Positions 1-8,828 of a DNA stretch of 64,000 nt are shown piece by piece. The notes beneath the pieces were generated by a model, which was not told the DNA's origin, did no database searches, and saw only the letters and a program-made list of their open reading frames with translations. The position numbers and the translations under genes were made by a program. This DNA is from Clostridiales bacterium DTU069 (lineage in GTDB: Bacteria; Bacillota; Clostridia; DSM-8532), in the NCBI GenBank assembly GCA_001512485.1, contig LFRV01000079.1:58491-122490 (forward strand), given 5' to 3'. Each line of letters starts with the position of its first letter. The stretch's first letter is position 1.

Positions 1-561
<561 letters not shown>

Positions 562-578
562 TTATTTAAGTCAGTATA

Positions 579-611
579 CAGGCATCCTATTTGTATGAGG
601 ATGCCTGTTTT
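579..611 (+). terminator. Intrinsic terminator after gap
   Basis: A perfect 10-bp stem (caggcatcct / aggatgcctg) with a 9-nt loop is followed directly by TTTT. It lies 17 bases after the gap stop codon. Confidence 0.85.
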
Positions 612-631
612 AAATGAGAATGGTTTTTATG

Positions 632-661
632 TTGAAATTGAAAGCGTGTTTATTGTACAAT
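632..661 (+). promoter_or_regulatory. Candidate sigma-A promoter for pgk-tpi
   Basis: TTGAAA at 632-637 and TACAAT at 656-661 are separated by 18 bases. The pair sits between the gap terminator and pgk-tpi, which would give a leader of about 100 nt. Confidence 0.5.
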
Positions 662-698
662 TGATGTTGTAAAAATATCCCGTGCAGCCTAATGCGTT

Positions 699-717
699 GA
701 AATTGCCAAGCAATTTC
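699..717. repeat. Perfect inverted repeat in the pgk leader
   Basis: gaaattgc and gcaatttc are perfect 8-bp arms around a 3-nt spacer, placed about 30 bases after the predicted transcription start. It could be an operator or an RNA hairpin. No regulator can be assigned from sequence alone. Confidence 0.5.
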
Positions 718-765
718 TCACGTTGTCGTTAATCCGGATATTGAAATGCGTAAGGAGATGAAAAA

Positions 766-2712
766 ATGAGCATGTATAACAAAATGAGTGTGGAAGACAT
801 TGATGTAAAGGGGAAAAGGGTTATTGCCAGGGTTGATTTCAACGTGCCCCTTGACGCTAATGGAAATATAACCGACGATAAACGGATAGTGGCAGCTTTG
901 CCGACCATCAGGTACCTTATTGAACATGGAGCAAAGACAATACTTGTATCCCATCTTGGCCGTCCGAAAGAGGGGTTTGAGCCGAAATACAGTATGAAAC
1001 CCGCGGCTGAAAGATTATCCGAGCTTTTGGGCAAGGAAGTTGTTCTTGCAAACGATGTAATAGGAGAAGACGCAAAACGGAAAGCGGGCGAACTAAAGGA
1101 AGGCCAGGTTTTAATGCTTGAGAATGTGCGTTTTCATAAAGAAGAAACGAAAAATGACCCGAATTTCACAAAAGAGCTGGCTTCATTGGCGGATATTTTT
1201 GTTAATGACGCTTTCGGCACAGCGCACCGGGCACATTCGTCAACAACCGGTCTGGCCGATTACCTGCCGGCGGTATCGGGATTTTTAATAAAAAAGGAAA
1301 TTGAAGTAATGGGTAAGGCGCTGTCGAACCCGGAAAGACCTTTCGTAGCTATTCTTGGGGGAGCGAAGGTTTCCGATAAAATAACGGTTATTGAGAATCT
1401 TCTTGAAAAGGTAGATTCTTTAATAATCGGCGGTGGTATGGCCTATACTTTTCTTAAAGCAAAAGGGTATAAAATCGGCAATTCGATATGCGAGGAAGAT
1501 AAGATTGATTTGGCAAAAGAGTTAATGGCGAAGGCTGAAGCCAAAGGAGTGAATCTTTTGCTTCCGATAGGAAATATCGTAGGAAAAGAGTTCAGTCCCG
1601 ACACCGAAGTAAAATATGTGCCCTCCGATGATATCCCTGACGGGTGGATGGGAATGGATATCGGACCGATAACTATTGAAAAGTTTGTTAACGAGATAAA
1701 GAAAGCGAAAACAATAGTATGGAACGGACCTATGGGTGTTTTTGAGTTTCCGAAGTTCGCGAACGGAACAAGAAAAATTGCCGAAGCTGTCGCTGAATCA
1801 GGCGCTTTATCGATCGTAGGAGGAGGAGATTCGGCAGCGGCTGTTGAACAGCTTGGTTTTGCGGATAATATAACGCATATTTCCACCGGCGGCGGAGCTT
1901 CCCTTGAATTTCTTGAAGGGAAAAACCTGCCCGGAATTGCCTGCCTGATGGAAAAAAAAACTCGTAAAGTAATGGCGGCGGGCAACTGGAAAATGAATAA
2001 AACCCCGAAAGAAACGGTGGAATTTATTCAAGCGCTGAAGGAAAAGGCAGAAAAAGCGCAGACAGAAGTTGTTGTTGCCGTTCCTTTCGTATCGATACCC
2101 GCTGCTGTTGAAGCATCCAGCGGTACAAATATAAAAGTTGCCGCGCAAAACGTGCATTGGGAAGACAGCGGCGCGTATACCGGTGAAATATCCTGCGGTA
2201 TGCTGAAAGAAGCGGGAGTCCAATATGTTATTGTCGGGCATTCCGAAAGGCGGGAGTATTATGCCGAAACCGATGAATTGGTCAACAAGAAAGCCCATGC
2301 GATATTTAACTACGGAATGACTCCGATAATCTGCTGCGGCGAAAGCCTTACGCAGAGGGAACAGGGCGTGACGAACGAGCATATCCGCTATCAGATGAAA
2401 ATTGCTCTTTTAGGATTGACAAAAGAGCAGGTTAAAAAACTTGTTATAGCATATGAACCGATTTGGGCTATCGGTACCGGGAAAACAGCGACCAGTGATC
2501 AGGCCGAGGAAGCATGTTCCGTTATCAGAAACCTTGTGAAAGAACTGTATGATGAAGAAACGGCGGAAAGCATGAGAATTCTTTACGGAGGAAGTGTTAA
2601 GGCATCAAACGCTGCAGAGTTATTTGAAATGCCGAATATTGACGGAGGTCTGATTGGCGGAGCGAGCCTGAACTTGGAAGAATATGTAGAAATCGTGAAT
2701 TATAATAATTAA
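766..2712 (+). CDS. pgk-tpiA: Bifunctional phosphoglycerate kinase / triosephosphate isomerase fusion
   Basis: One 648-residue frame holds two complete enzymes. Residues 1 to about 395 are PGK ([42 protein letters not shown]). Residues 403 to 648 are TIM (GNWKMNK, GHSERR around the catalytic His, [11 protein letters not shown] around the catalytic Glu). The lengths match stand-alone PGK and TIM, with almost no linker between them. The start is supported by aaggag 8 bases upstream. PGK makes ATP from 1,3-bisphosphoglycerate; TIM interconverts the triose phosphates. PGK-TIM fusions are known in Thermotoga, where a frameshift makes them. Here the fusion is in frame, but the junction contains nine consecutive A residues (1952-1960). 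Slippage there would terminate after a 400- or 401-residue PGK. A sequencing error in the A run would split the gene in two. Confidence 0.95.
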   Translation: MSMYNKMSVEDIDVKGKRVIARVDFNVPLDANGNITDDKRIVAALPTIRYLIEHGAKTILVSHLGRPKEGFEPKYSMKPAAERLSELLGKEVVLANDVIGEDAKRKAGELKEGQVLMLENVRFHKEETKNDPNFTKELASLADIFVNDAFGTAHRAHSSTTGLADYLPAVSGFLIKKEIEVMGKALSNPERPFVAILGGAKVSDKITVIENLLEKVDSLIIGGGMAYTFLKAKGYKIGNSICEEDKIDLAKELMAKAEAKGVNLLLPIGNIVGKEFSPDTEVKYVPSDDIPDGWMGMDIGPITIEKFVNEIKKAKTIVWNGPMGVFEFPKFANGTRKIAEAVAESGALSIVGGGDSAAAVEQLGFADNITHISTGGGASLEFLEGKNLPGIACLMEKKTRKVMAAGNWKMNKTPKETVEFIQALKEKAEKAQTEVVVAVPFVSIPAAVEASSGTNIKVAAQNVHWEDSGAYTGEISCGMLKEAGVQYVIVGHSERREYYAETDELVNKKAHAIFNYGMTPIICCGESLTQREQGVTNEHIRYQMKIALLGLTKEQVKKLVIAYEPIWAIGTGKTATSDQAEEACSVIRNLVKELYDEETAESMRILYGGSVKASNAAELFEMPNIDGGLIGGASLNLEEYVEIVNYNN

Positions 2713-2723
2713 ACAAATTTCCG

Positions 2724-2752
2724 GCCCTCCGGGTATAACCGGAGGGCTTTCT
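2724..2752 (+). terminator. Hairpin between pgk-tpi and gpmI, possible weak terminator
   Basis: gccctccgg and ccggagggc form a perfect 9-bp GC-rich stem with a 6-nt loop, followed by a short T tract (TTTCT). The short T tract and the closeness of gpmI suggest partial termination or transcript processing. Confidence 0.6.
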
Positions 2753-2772
2753 GCAATACGGAGGTTTAAAGC

Positions 2773-4416
2773 ATGCTGAAAAAGCTTAAAGGTTATAATG
2801 AATATAAAGGTCCTGTGGTAGTTGTTGTCATGGACGGTTACGGAGTATGCGAAAGAACTGAGGGAAACGCGGTATATCACGCATATACTCCGTGCCTTGA
2901 CAATCTGTTCGAGAAATATCCGAATACGCTGCTGAAGGCGCACGGTACGGCTGTCGGCCTGCCGTCCGACAGTGATATGGGTAATTCCGAGGTAGGGCAT
3001 AATGCGATAGGTTCGGGACAGGTATACAGCCAGGGTGCTAAACTCGTAAATGAAGCTATAGGCAGCGGGAAGATGTTTGAAGGGAAAACGTGGAGAGATT
3101 TAATATCTAATGTCAAATCAAACGATTCCACGCTGCACTTTATTGGATTGTTCAGCGACGGCAATGTCCATTCGCACATTGACCATTTAAAGGGAATGAT
3201 TGAGCAGGCAAAGAAGGAAGGAATAAAAAGGGTGCGCATTCATATTCTTTTGGACGGCCGTGATGTCGGCGAGACTTCCGCCCTTGAGTATGTCGATCCT
3301 TTTGAAAAGTACCTTGATGAACTCAGAACCGGCGGTTTTGACATAAAAATAGCCAGCGGCGGCGGGCGCATGAAAGTTACGATGGACAGGTATGAAGCGA
3401 ACTGGGGAGTAGTCGAAACGGGATGGAGAACGCATGTGCTCGGTGAAGGCAGGCAGTTCAGCTCTGCCCGTGAGGCTATAGAAACCTACCGGCAAGAGCT
3501 GAACGTGATTGATCAGGACCTGCCTGCTTTTGTTATCGCTGAAGACGGCAATCCCGTTGGTAAGATAGTTGATAATGACAGCGTTATTTTCTTTAATTTC
3601 CGCGGTGACCGGGCGATTGAAATAAGCCGCGCCTTTGATGAAGCTGATTTTAATAAGTTTGACAGAAAAAGGTATCCGAAGGTGATATATGCCGGGATGC
3701 TGGAATATGACGGGGATCTTCACATACCGAAGAGATATCTTGTTCCTCCGCCGGAAATTAAAAACACGATGGGAGAGTACCTCGTTTCTGCGGGCGTCAG
3801 TCAGCTTGCGATTTCCGAGACGCAGAAGTACGGTCATGTAACGTATTTCTGGAATGGTAACAGGAGCGGGAAGTTCAGCGATGAACTGGAAACATATATT
3901 GAAGTTCCTTCCGACCTCGTTCCTTTCGAAGAACGCCCGTGGATGAAGGCTGCCGAAATTACCGACAGATTGATACAGGAGATTAGGACCGGAAAATACC
4001 GTTTCGCGCGCGTAAATTACGCGAACGGGGATATGGTAGGACACACGGGAAATTTCCAGGCGGCAAGGATAGCGATAGAATCGGTCGATCTGTCGCTGAG
4101 GCGTCTTCTTTCCGTTATTGATGAGCTTGGTGGCATAGCGATAATTACCGCAGATCATGGAAACGCGGACGAAATGTTTGAACTTGGCAAAAACGGCAAA
4201 CCGGCATTGAATAAAAACGGCACAATTAAAGCAAAAACAAGCCATACTCTGAATAAAATCCCGTTTATAATTTACGACAATGTTAAAAGCAACACGTACA
4301 CATTGAAAAAAGGTGAATTCGGGCTTGCCAATATTGCGGCGACGGCAGTGAATCTCCTTGGGTATGAAGCTCCGGATATATGGGAGGAAAGCATTATATC
4401 ATTTGAAAACGCATAA
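2773..4416 (+). CDS. gpmI: Cofactor-independent phosphoglycerate mutase, long form
   Basis: This 547-residue enzyme interconverts 3- and 2-phosphoglycerate. The metal and nucleophile motifs are present: VVMDGYG at the N-terminus, DMGNSEVGH with the phosphorylated Ser, LLDGRDV, ANGDMVGHTGN and TADHGNADEM. Common bacterial GpmI is about 510 residues. The extra length, and segments such as GSGQVYSQGAKLV and the insert between TADHGNADEM and KTSHTLNKIPF, recall the longer plant and trypanosomatid type; that assignment is by eye. The start has ggaggt 8 bases upstream. It follows pgk-tpi in the same direction, separated only by a weak hairpin, so co-transcription is likely. Confidence 0.95.
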   Translation: MLKKLKGYNEYKGPVVVVVMDGYGVCERTEGNAVYHAYTPCLDNLFEKYPNTLLKAHGTAVGLPSDSDMGNSEVGHNAIGSGQVYSQGAKLVNEAIGSGKMFEGKTWRDLISNVKSNDSTLHFIGLFSDGNVHSHIDHLKGMIEQAKKEGIKRVRIHILLDGRDVGETSALEYVDPFEKYLDELRTGGFDIKIASGGGRMKVTMDRYEANWGVVETGWRTHVLGEGRQFSSAREAIETYRQELNVIDQDLPAFVIAEDGNPVGKIVDNDSVIFFNFRGDRAIEISRAFDEADFNKFDRKRYPKVIYAGMLEYDGDLHIPKRYLVPPPEIKNTMGEYLVSAGVSQLAISETQKYGHVTYFWNGNRSGKFSDELETYIEVPSDLVPFEERPWMKAAEITDRLIQEIRTGKYRFARVNYANGDMVGHTGNFQAARIAIESVDLSLRRLLSVIDELGGIAIITADHGNADEMFELGKNGKPALNKNGTIKAKTSHTLNKIPFIIYDNVKSNTYTLKKGEFGLANIAATAVNLLGYEAPDIWEESIISFENA

Positions 4417-4481
4417 TGTTACAATTATGCGTGGCTTGCCGTTCTGTAAATAAAAGTGTTTTGCAATAGCCGGGAGGAAAT

Positions 4482-4901
4482 ATGAGAATAATGGGAATAG
4501 ATTTCGGTGAAGCCCGGATTGGGATAGCTGTCAGTGATCCGCTGGGAATAACCGCGCAGGCGGTTGAAACAATTTACTGGAATAAGGAATGGAAAAAACC
4601 TGTTGAAAGGATAGGAACTTTAATGGAGTCTTATGGCTGCGATACGATTGTTGTCGGCCTGCCTGTTAATATGAACGGCACAATCGGCGAAAGAGGGGAG
4701 AGAACACGTCAATTTATAAACAAACTTAAGCAGGCTTTTCCCGGGATAACAGTTATTGAATGGGATGAAAGACTAACCACCGCGCAGTCGAAACAGGCTC
4801 TTGCCGAAATGGGTATAAACAGCAGAAAACAAAAAGGGAAAATTGATCAGATAGCTGCCGCGCTCATTCTTCAAAGTTATATCGATGCGAACGGAGCGTG
4901 A
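4482..4901 (+). CDS. ruvX: Holliday junction resolvase-like / pre-16S rRNA nuclease
   Basis: A 139-residue YqgF family protein with an RNase H-like fold. The N-terminal GIDFGEARIG holds the first acidic residue, VVGLPVNMNG forms the central strand and loop, and EWDERLTT holds another acidic residue. The family matures the 5' end of 16S rRNA and was originally proposed as a Holliday junction resolvase. The start follows gggagg by 4 bases. In many Firmicutes ruvX is followed by a DUF1292 gene, as here. Length is normal for the family. Confidence 0.92.
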   Translation: MRIMGIDFGEARIGIAVSDPLGITAQAVETIYWNKEWKKPVERIGTLMESYGCDTIVVGLPVNMNGTIGERGERTRQFINKLKQAFPGITVIEWDERLTTAQSKQALAEMGINSRKQKGKIDQIAAALILQSYIDANGA

Positions 4902-5013
4902 AGGAGATTTCTTAAGCGGACATAATAATATGAAAAAGAAGAAAGAAGCGCTATGAAACTTCCGGTGATCAGCCGGAAATTGAATAGAAATTATTGTACG
5001 GGGAGGTGTTCGT

Positions 5014-5331
5014 ATGAATGAACACGATCATAAAAACGGAGATTGCTGCAACTGCGGCGAAGGGGACAACATCATAGAGTTGACGGGAGAAAACGGTGAA
5101 ACGCTGCTGGTCGAATATTTGGCAACGCTTAAAATTGAGGACAAACAGTATGCTGTAATGAAATCCTGTGACGATAATGAAGACAGCGAAGACAGTGAAG
5201 AAATAATAATTATGAAAATAGAAAGGGATGGGGAAGAAGATTACCTGGTCAGCTTAGAGGATGATGAAGAACTCGATATGGTTTTTGAAGCCTTTAAGAA
5301 AGTTGCGTCGGAAGATTTTGATTTTGAATAA
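5014..5331 (+). CDS. DUF1292 family protein (YrzB-like)
   Basis: A 105-residue, strongly acidic protein. A short N-terminal segment with three cysteines (DCCNCGEGD) precedes the typical IIELTGENGE start of the DUF1292 fold. A Glu/Asp-rich loop sits in the middle and an acidic tail at the end. No catalytic motif is visible and the function of the family is unknown. Position directly after ruvX is conserved in Firmicutes. The start is supported by gggaggtg 6 bases upstream. The cysteines could bind metal, but nothing else in the sequence supports that. Confidence 0.85.
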   Translation: MNEHDHKNGDCCNCGEGDNIIELTGENGETLLVEYLATLKIEDKQYAVMKSCDDNEDSEDSEEIIIMKIERDGEEDYLVSLEDDEELDMVFEAFKKVASEDFDFE

Positions 5332-5372
5332 GCAAGCAAGCATTATTAATACGTTTTTTTTTTGATAACTGA

Positions 5373-5400
5373 TTGATATAAATGTTCTGTTCGTTATAAT
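5373..5400 (+). promoter_or_regulatory. Candidate sigma-A promoter for the DUF3048 gene
   Basis: TTGATA at 5373-5378 and TATAAT at 5395-5400, spacing 16, lie 52 bases before the start codon. The sequence just upstream carries a run of ten T residues. Confidence 0.65.
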
Positions 5401-5452
5401 AGATAATAGGCTTGATTTTAAAAACACCGACACAGTTTGCCTGGGGGTTAAA

Positions 5453-6586
5453 ATGAAAAAAATAAAAATAAACATAAAATTGAACAAAAGAGGCAAAATA
5501 CTTCTTATTGTTGCGCTGTTTTGCCTGAGCACTGTTCTCACCGTTGTATTAATAGGAGCTTTAAAATCTTCGCGCGATCAGCAATCCGCCGGCTTGGAAA
5601 CGGATATTACTCCCGTACCGGAACAGAACGATTATTCCGAAACGGAAGACAGTGAAGCTGCTACCGAAATTACGCCGACGCCTGAACCTGCTGAACCTGA
5701 AGAAGAATTTATATTTCCGAAGGAAAAGGTAAGGCCTATTGCGGTCATGATTGACAATGAAACCAGCAAGGTATTGCCCCAGGGAGGAATCGGGATTGCG
5801 CAGATAGTATATGAAATGATTGTTGAATATGGAGATACGCGCTATATGGCCATATTTTGGGATAATCTTCCCGACATGATTGGGCCGGTAAGAAGTGCAA
5901 GGCATTATTTTATTGATTATTTAATGGAATATGACGCAATTTATGCCCATATAGGTTGGAGTGACTACGCATACAAGGATCTTGAAAGGTATGAGATAGA
6001 CAACATTGACGGCGTATCGGACGCGAGCACTGTTTATTGGGATTTGACAAGGGAAAGAGATAATTACCATGATTCATACACAAAACCGGACAGATTAAAC
6101 CGGTATATAGAAAGAGTAGGATACAGTCTCGAAACGGATGTGCCGTTCCCCTTTTCATACCATGAAAAAGACACCGACCTTTCGGGACAGATGACCGCAG
6201 AGGAAGTGTTTATAAAGTATCATAAAAACAGTACATGTGGTTATTATTACGATCCCGATGCCAAAAATTATAAAAGAACCAGGCAAGGGGAGTATCAAAT
6301 TGACAGAAATACTAATGAAGTTATACGGGTAAAAAACATTATTGTTATGTTTGTAAGAAATGAACCCATTCCCGGTGATAAACAGGGAAGACACAATGTA
6401 TATACAGTGGGAAGCGGTGAAGGATTCTATATTACCAATGGAAAAGCGCAGAAGATAAAATGGAGCAAGGTTTCCCGCACTGCGCAGACAAAATACCGTG
6501 ACGAAAATGGAAACGATATAGTGCTAAATCCGGGGCAAACGTGGATACAGGTTGTTCCGTTGAATGCCGATGTAAGAATAAATTAA
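5453..6586 (+). CDS. DUF3048 family exported or membrane-anchored protein (YerB-like)
   Basis: The 377-residue protein has a basic N-terminus and one hydrophobic segment at about residues 16-36, fitting a signal anchor. A low-complexity Pro/Glu/Thr stretch to about residue 90 should hold the main domain away from the membrane. The globular part begins at RPIAVMIDNE and contains GPVRSARHYF, typical of the DUF3048/YerB family. It has no lipobox cysteine, unlike YerB lipoproteins. The function of the family is not established; an extracytoplasmic role is inferred from topology. It has its own promoter and is followed by the rplS promoter, so it is probably monocistronic. Confidence 0.85.
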   Translation: MKKIKINIKLNKRGKILLIVALFCLSTVLTVVLIGALKSSRDQQSAGLETDITPVPEQNDYSETEDSEAATEITPTPEPAEPEEEFIFPKEKVRPIAVMIDNETSKVLPQGGIGIAQIVYEMIVEYGDTRYMAIFWDNLPDMIGPVRSARHYFIDYLMEYDAIYAHIGWSDYAYKDLERYEIDNIDGVSDASTVYWDLTRERDNYHDSYTKPDRLNRYIERVGYSLETDVPFPFSYHEKDTDLSGQMTAEEVFIKYHKNSTCGYYYDPDAKNYKRTRQGEYQIDRNTNEVIRVKNIIVMFVRNEPIPGDKQGRHNVYTVGSGEGFYITNGKAQKIKWSKVSRTAQTKYRDENGNDIVLNPGQTWIQVVPLNADVRIN

Positions 6587-6603
6587 AAGCCGCCCAACAT
6601 TTC

Positions 6604-6632
6604 TTTACACGGACAAATTCCTGTGCTATAAT
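6604..6632 (+). promoter_or_regulatory. Sigma-A promoter for rplS
   Basis: TTTACA at 6604-6609 and TATAAT at 6627-6632 with an ideal 17-base spacer. The predicted leader is about 100 nt. Confidence 0.75.
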
Positions 6633-6646
6633 GTTACAGCGTAAAT

Positions 6647-6721
6647 ACGGACGGTCCGCTGCCCATTGCTTTATATTAAGACAATATGTTTTGTTATTAT
6701 GCAGGGCATGAACGTCTATGG
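6647..6721 (+). ncRNA. Putative L19 mRNA leader (autoregulatory structure)
   Basis: Two nested pairings can be drawn in the rplS leader: ggacg (6649-6653) with cgtct (6713-6717), and tgccc (6660-6664) with gggca (6704-6708), with an AU-rich hairpin between. Position and layout resemble the L19 leader reported in Firmicutes. I cannot confirm the covariance model match. Confidence 0.45.
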
Positions 6722-6737
6722 TATGGAGGAAAAGAAA

Positions 6738-7091
6738 ATGGATATTATTCGTGCAATTGAAAAAGAGGGCATGAAAGAAAACCTTCCGGATTTAAGAGTC
6801 GGAGACTATGTAAAAGTATCCGTTAAGGTTAAAGAAGGTGCCCGCGAAAGGCTTCAGGTTTTTGAAGGTTATATTATAGGCATGCATGGCAGGGGAATCC
6901 GCCGTGCAATTGTCGTCAGAAGGTTGTCTTTCGGAATTGGTGTTGAAAGGGTTTTCCCCATCCACTCTCCCAAAGTTGAAAGCATTCAAATTATCAGACG
7001 AGGGAAAGTCAGGAGAGCAAAACTTTATTACCTGCGGGACAGAGTGGGAAAAAGAGCCAAAATCAAGGAAGACATCAATGCAAAAAAATAA
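6738..7091 (+). CDS. rplS: 50S ribosomal protein L19
   Basis: A 117-residue L19, normal length. It starts [10 protein letters not shown] and contains [10 protein letters not shown], the family signature around [10 protein letters not shown], and the C-terminal [14 protein letters not shown]. The open frame extends upstream to 6666, but the start at 6738 is chosen because tggagga lies 7 bases before it and the protein then aligns with the known family N-terminus. L19 sits at the 30S-50S interface. The gene has its own promoter and a terminator, so it is transcribed alone. Confidence 0.97.
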   Translation: MDIIRAIEKEGMKENLPDLRVGDYVKVSVKVKEGARERLQVFEGYIIGMHGRGIRRAIVVRRLSFGIGVERVFPIHSPKVESIQIIRRGKVRRAKLYYLRDRVGKRAKIKEDINAKK

Positions 7092-7099
7092 TTCACAGG

Positions 7100-7136
7100 A
7101 AGAAAGAGGACAATACGTCCTCTTTCTTAATATTTG
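7100..7136 (+). terminator. Intrinsic terminator after rplS
   Basis: A perfect 12-bp stem (aagaaagaggac / gtcctctttctt) with a 5-nt loop is followed by a T-rich tail. It begins 9 bases after the stop codon. Confidence 0.85.
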
Positions 7137-7192
7137 AGAAGCCGAGCTGTTTGAATTCTTTCAGAAAATAATGCGGGTTTGGAGATGATTCA

Positions 7193-8056
7193 ATGAATAT
7201 TCAATGGTTTCCGGGTCATATGGCTAAAACAAAGCGTATGATAATGGAAAATATAAAAATGGTGGATATCGTAATAGAACTTCTCGACGCACGGATCCCA
7301 ATAAGCAGCCGGAACCCTGACATTAATGAGATAACGGCAAACAAACCCAGGATTGTTGTGTTTAATAAGAGCGACCTTGCAGATCCCGATAAGAATCGAA
7401 TCTGGAAACAGTGGTCCGAATTAAACGGGATTGACGCTGTAAATGTAAATTCACTGACAGGGGACGGGATAAAAGAACTTAAACTGAAAATAATGGATGT
7501 TATGAAACCGAAGCTTGAGGCGGCAAGCAGGGTAAGGATAAGGCGCCCTGTCAGAACCATGGTCGTCGGTGTTCCGAATGTCGGCAAATCGGCTTTTATA
7601 AACAGAATATCGGGCAGGGCTGTAGCGGTTACCGGGAACAGGCCCGGCGTGACCCGGAACAAGCAGTGGGTTAGAATAAACCCGGAAATACAGCTCATGG
7701 ATACTCCCGGTATTTTATGGCCTAAGTTTGACGATGAATTAACCGGAATTCATCTTGCTTTCACAGGGGCGATAAAAGACGAGATTGTTGATGTTGTCGC
7801 TTTAGCGCAAAAGCTTGTCGAAGAACTTTCAGTTCTGTATCCCAACCAGTTAAAAAAAAGATATAAACTTGATGATATTGAAGGCAGATCAGGAGCGTCC
7901 ATTCTTGAAGAAGCGGGAAAGAAACGGGGCTGCCTCGCCGCGGGCGGTGAAGTTGACTATTTCCGCATTTCGAATACAGTGCTCGACGAGTTCAGGGCCG
8001 CGAAAATCGGCAGGTTTACTCTGGAACTGCCGGAAAAGGGGGATGACATTGGATAA
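7193..8056 (+). CDS. rbgA: Ribosome biogenesis GTPase RbgA (YlqF)
   Basis: A 287-residue circularly permuted GTPase required for late 50S assembly in Firmicutes. The motif order is permuted as expected: G4 FNKSD first, then G1 GVPNVGKSA, then G3 DTPG. The N-terminus INIQWFPGHM-like NIQWFPGHMAK is the family signature. The C-terminal part matches the RNA-binding helical domain. The start has ggagatg 5 bases upstream. The end overlaps the start of rnhB by several bases, so the two are translationally coupled, as in B. subtilis. Confidence 0.95.
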   Translation: MNIQWFPGHMAKTKRMIMENIKMVDIVIELLDARIPISSRNPDINEITANKPRIVVFNKSDLADPDKNRIWKQWSELNGIDAVNVNSLTGDGIKELKLKIMDVMKPKLEAASRVRIRRPVRTMVVGVPNVGKSAFINRISGRAVAVTGNRPGVTRNKQWVRINPEIQLMDTPGILWPKFDDELTGIHLAFTGAIKDEIVDVVALAQKLVEELSVLYPNQLKKRYKLDDIEGRSGASILEEAGKKRGCLAAGGEVDYFRISNTVLDEFRAAKIGRFTLELPEKGDDIG

Positions 8057-8828
8057 TAGGCTTACAGTGGCCGAGATAACGAAGAGAGCCCGGGAAATGC
8101 CGGTCGAACAGGCCGTTGAATGGCTGAATCGTTTGAAACATGAATACGGCATGCAGGTTGACAAGCTTGCCGATATATATTTCAGAAAGCTTCAAAAAAT
8201 TAACGATGAAAGGAAAAGACTTAAAGAGATGTCCCGTTATGAAATCCTTGCTCGCAGCAGCGGCTTTATCAATATCGCAGGGATAGACGAAGCCGGCAGG
8301 GGCCCGTTGGCGGGACCCGTTGTTGCGGCTTGCGTGATGCTTCCGGAGGACATGACAATAGACGGGCTTGACGATTCGAAGAAACTTACCGCTTCTAAGA
8401 GAAATAAACTTTTCGATATTATTATCGAAAAAGCGGTCGCATATGGAATTGGAATGGTACAGCACGATGAGATCGACAGGATAAACATTCTTAACGCGAC
8501 GAAAAAGGCGATGATGATTGCGGTTTCGAACCTGCCTGTCAAACCCGATTACCTTATAGTTGATGCAGTTAAATTGCCGCTGCGGATTGAACAGCTTTCC
8601 GTTTGCAAGGCGGACAGTCTCAGTGTTTCGGTCGCTGCCGCGTCTATCATCGCAAAGGTTACAAGAGACATGTGGATGGAACGGGTACATGAGAAATACC
8701 CGCAGTATGGTTTTGATCGGCATAAGGGCTATGGGACCCGGCTGCATATTAATGCGATAAAGAAATACGGCCTCTGCCCGATACATAGAAAGAGTTTTAC
8801 GGTGAAATTGACGGACGGTGCGTTATGA
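8043..8828 (+). CDS. rnhB: Ribonuclease HII
   Basis: RNase HII removes RNA from RNA-DNA hybrids and single ribonucleotides from DNA. The catalytic core starts at AGIDEAGRGPLAGPV and includes the acidic residues of GLDDSKKL and YLIVDAV. About 75 residues precede the core, as in the B. subtilis enzyme. The frame extends further upstream inside rbgA, but that is coding overlap. ATG 8043 is used here. TTG 8049 is equally plausible, since ggggg (8038-8042) is 6 bases before it and too close to the ATG. The gene overlaps rbgA and ends in an ATGA overlap with the next gene. Confidence 0.93.
   Translation: MTLDNRLTVAEITKRAREMPVEQAVEWLNRLKHEYGMQVDKLADIYFRKLQKINDERKRLKEMSRYEILARSSGFINIAGIDEAGRGPLAGPVVAACVMLPEDMTIDGLDDSKKLTASKRNKLFDIIIEKAVAYGIGMVQHDEIDRINILNATKKAMMIAVSNLPVKPDYLIVDAVKLPLRIEQLSVCKADSLSVSVAAASIIAKVTRDMWMERVHEKYPQYGFDRHKGYGTRLHINAIKKYGLCPIHRKSFTVKLTDGAL

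Noticed and set aside
1948-1974. Internal start for free TIM at ATG 1948 or ATG 1972
   Set aside because: Neither has a ribosome site at a workable distance, although the resulting N-termini would look natural.
4931-5022. Tiny ORFs between ruvX and the DUF1292 gene
   Set aside because: Ribosome sites are missing or misplaced and products are 8 and about 22 residues without recognisable features.
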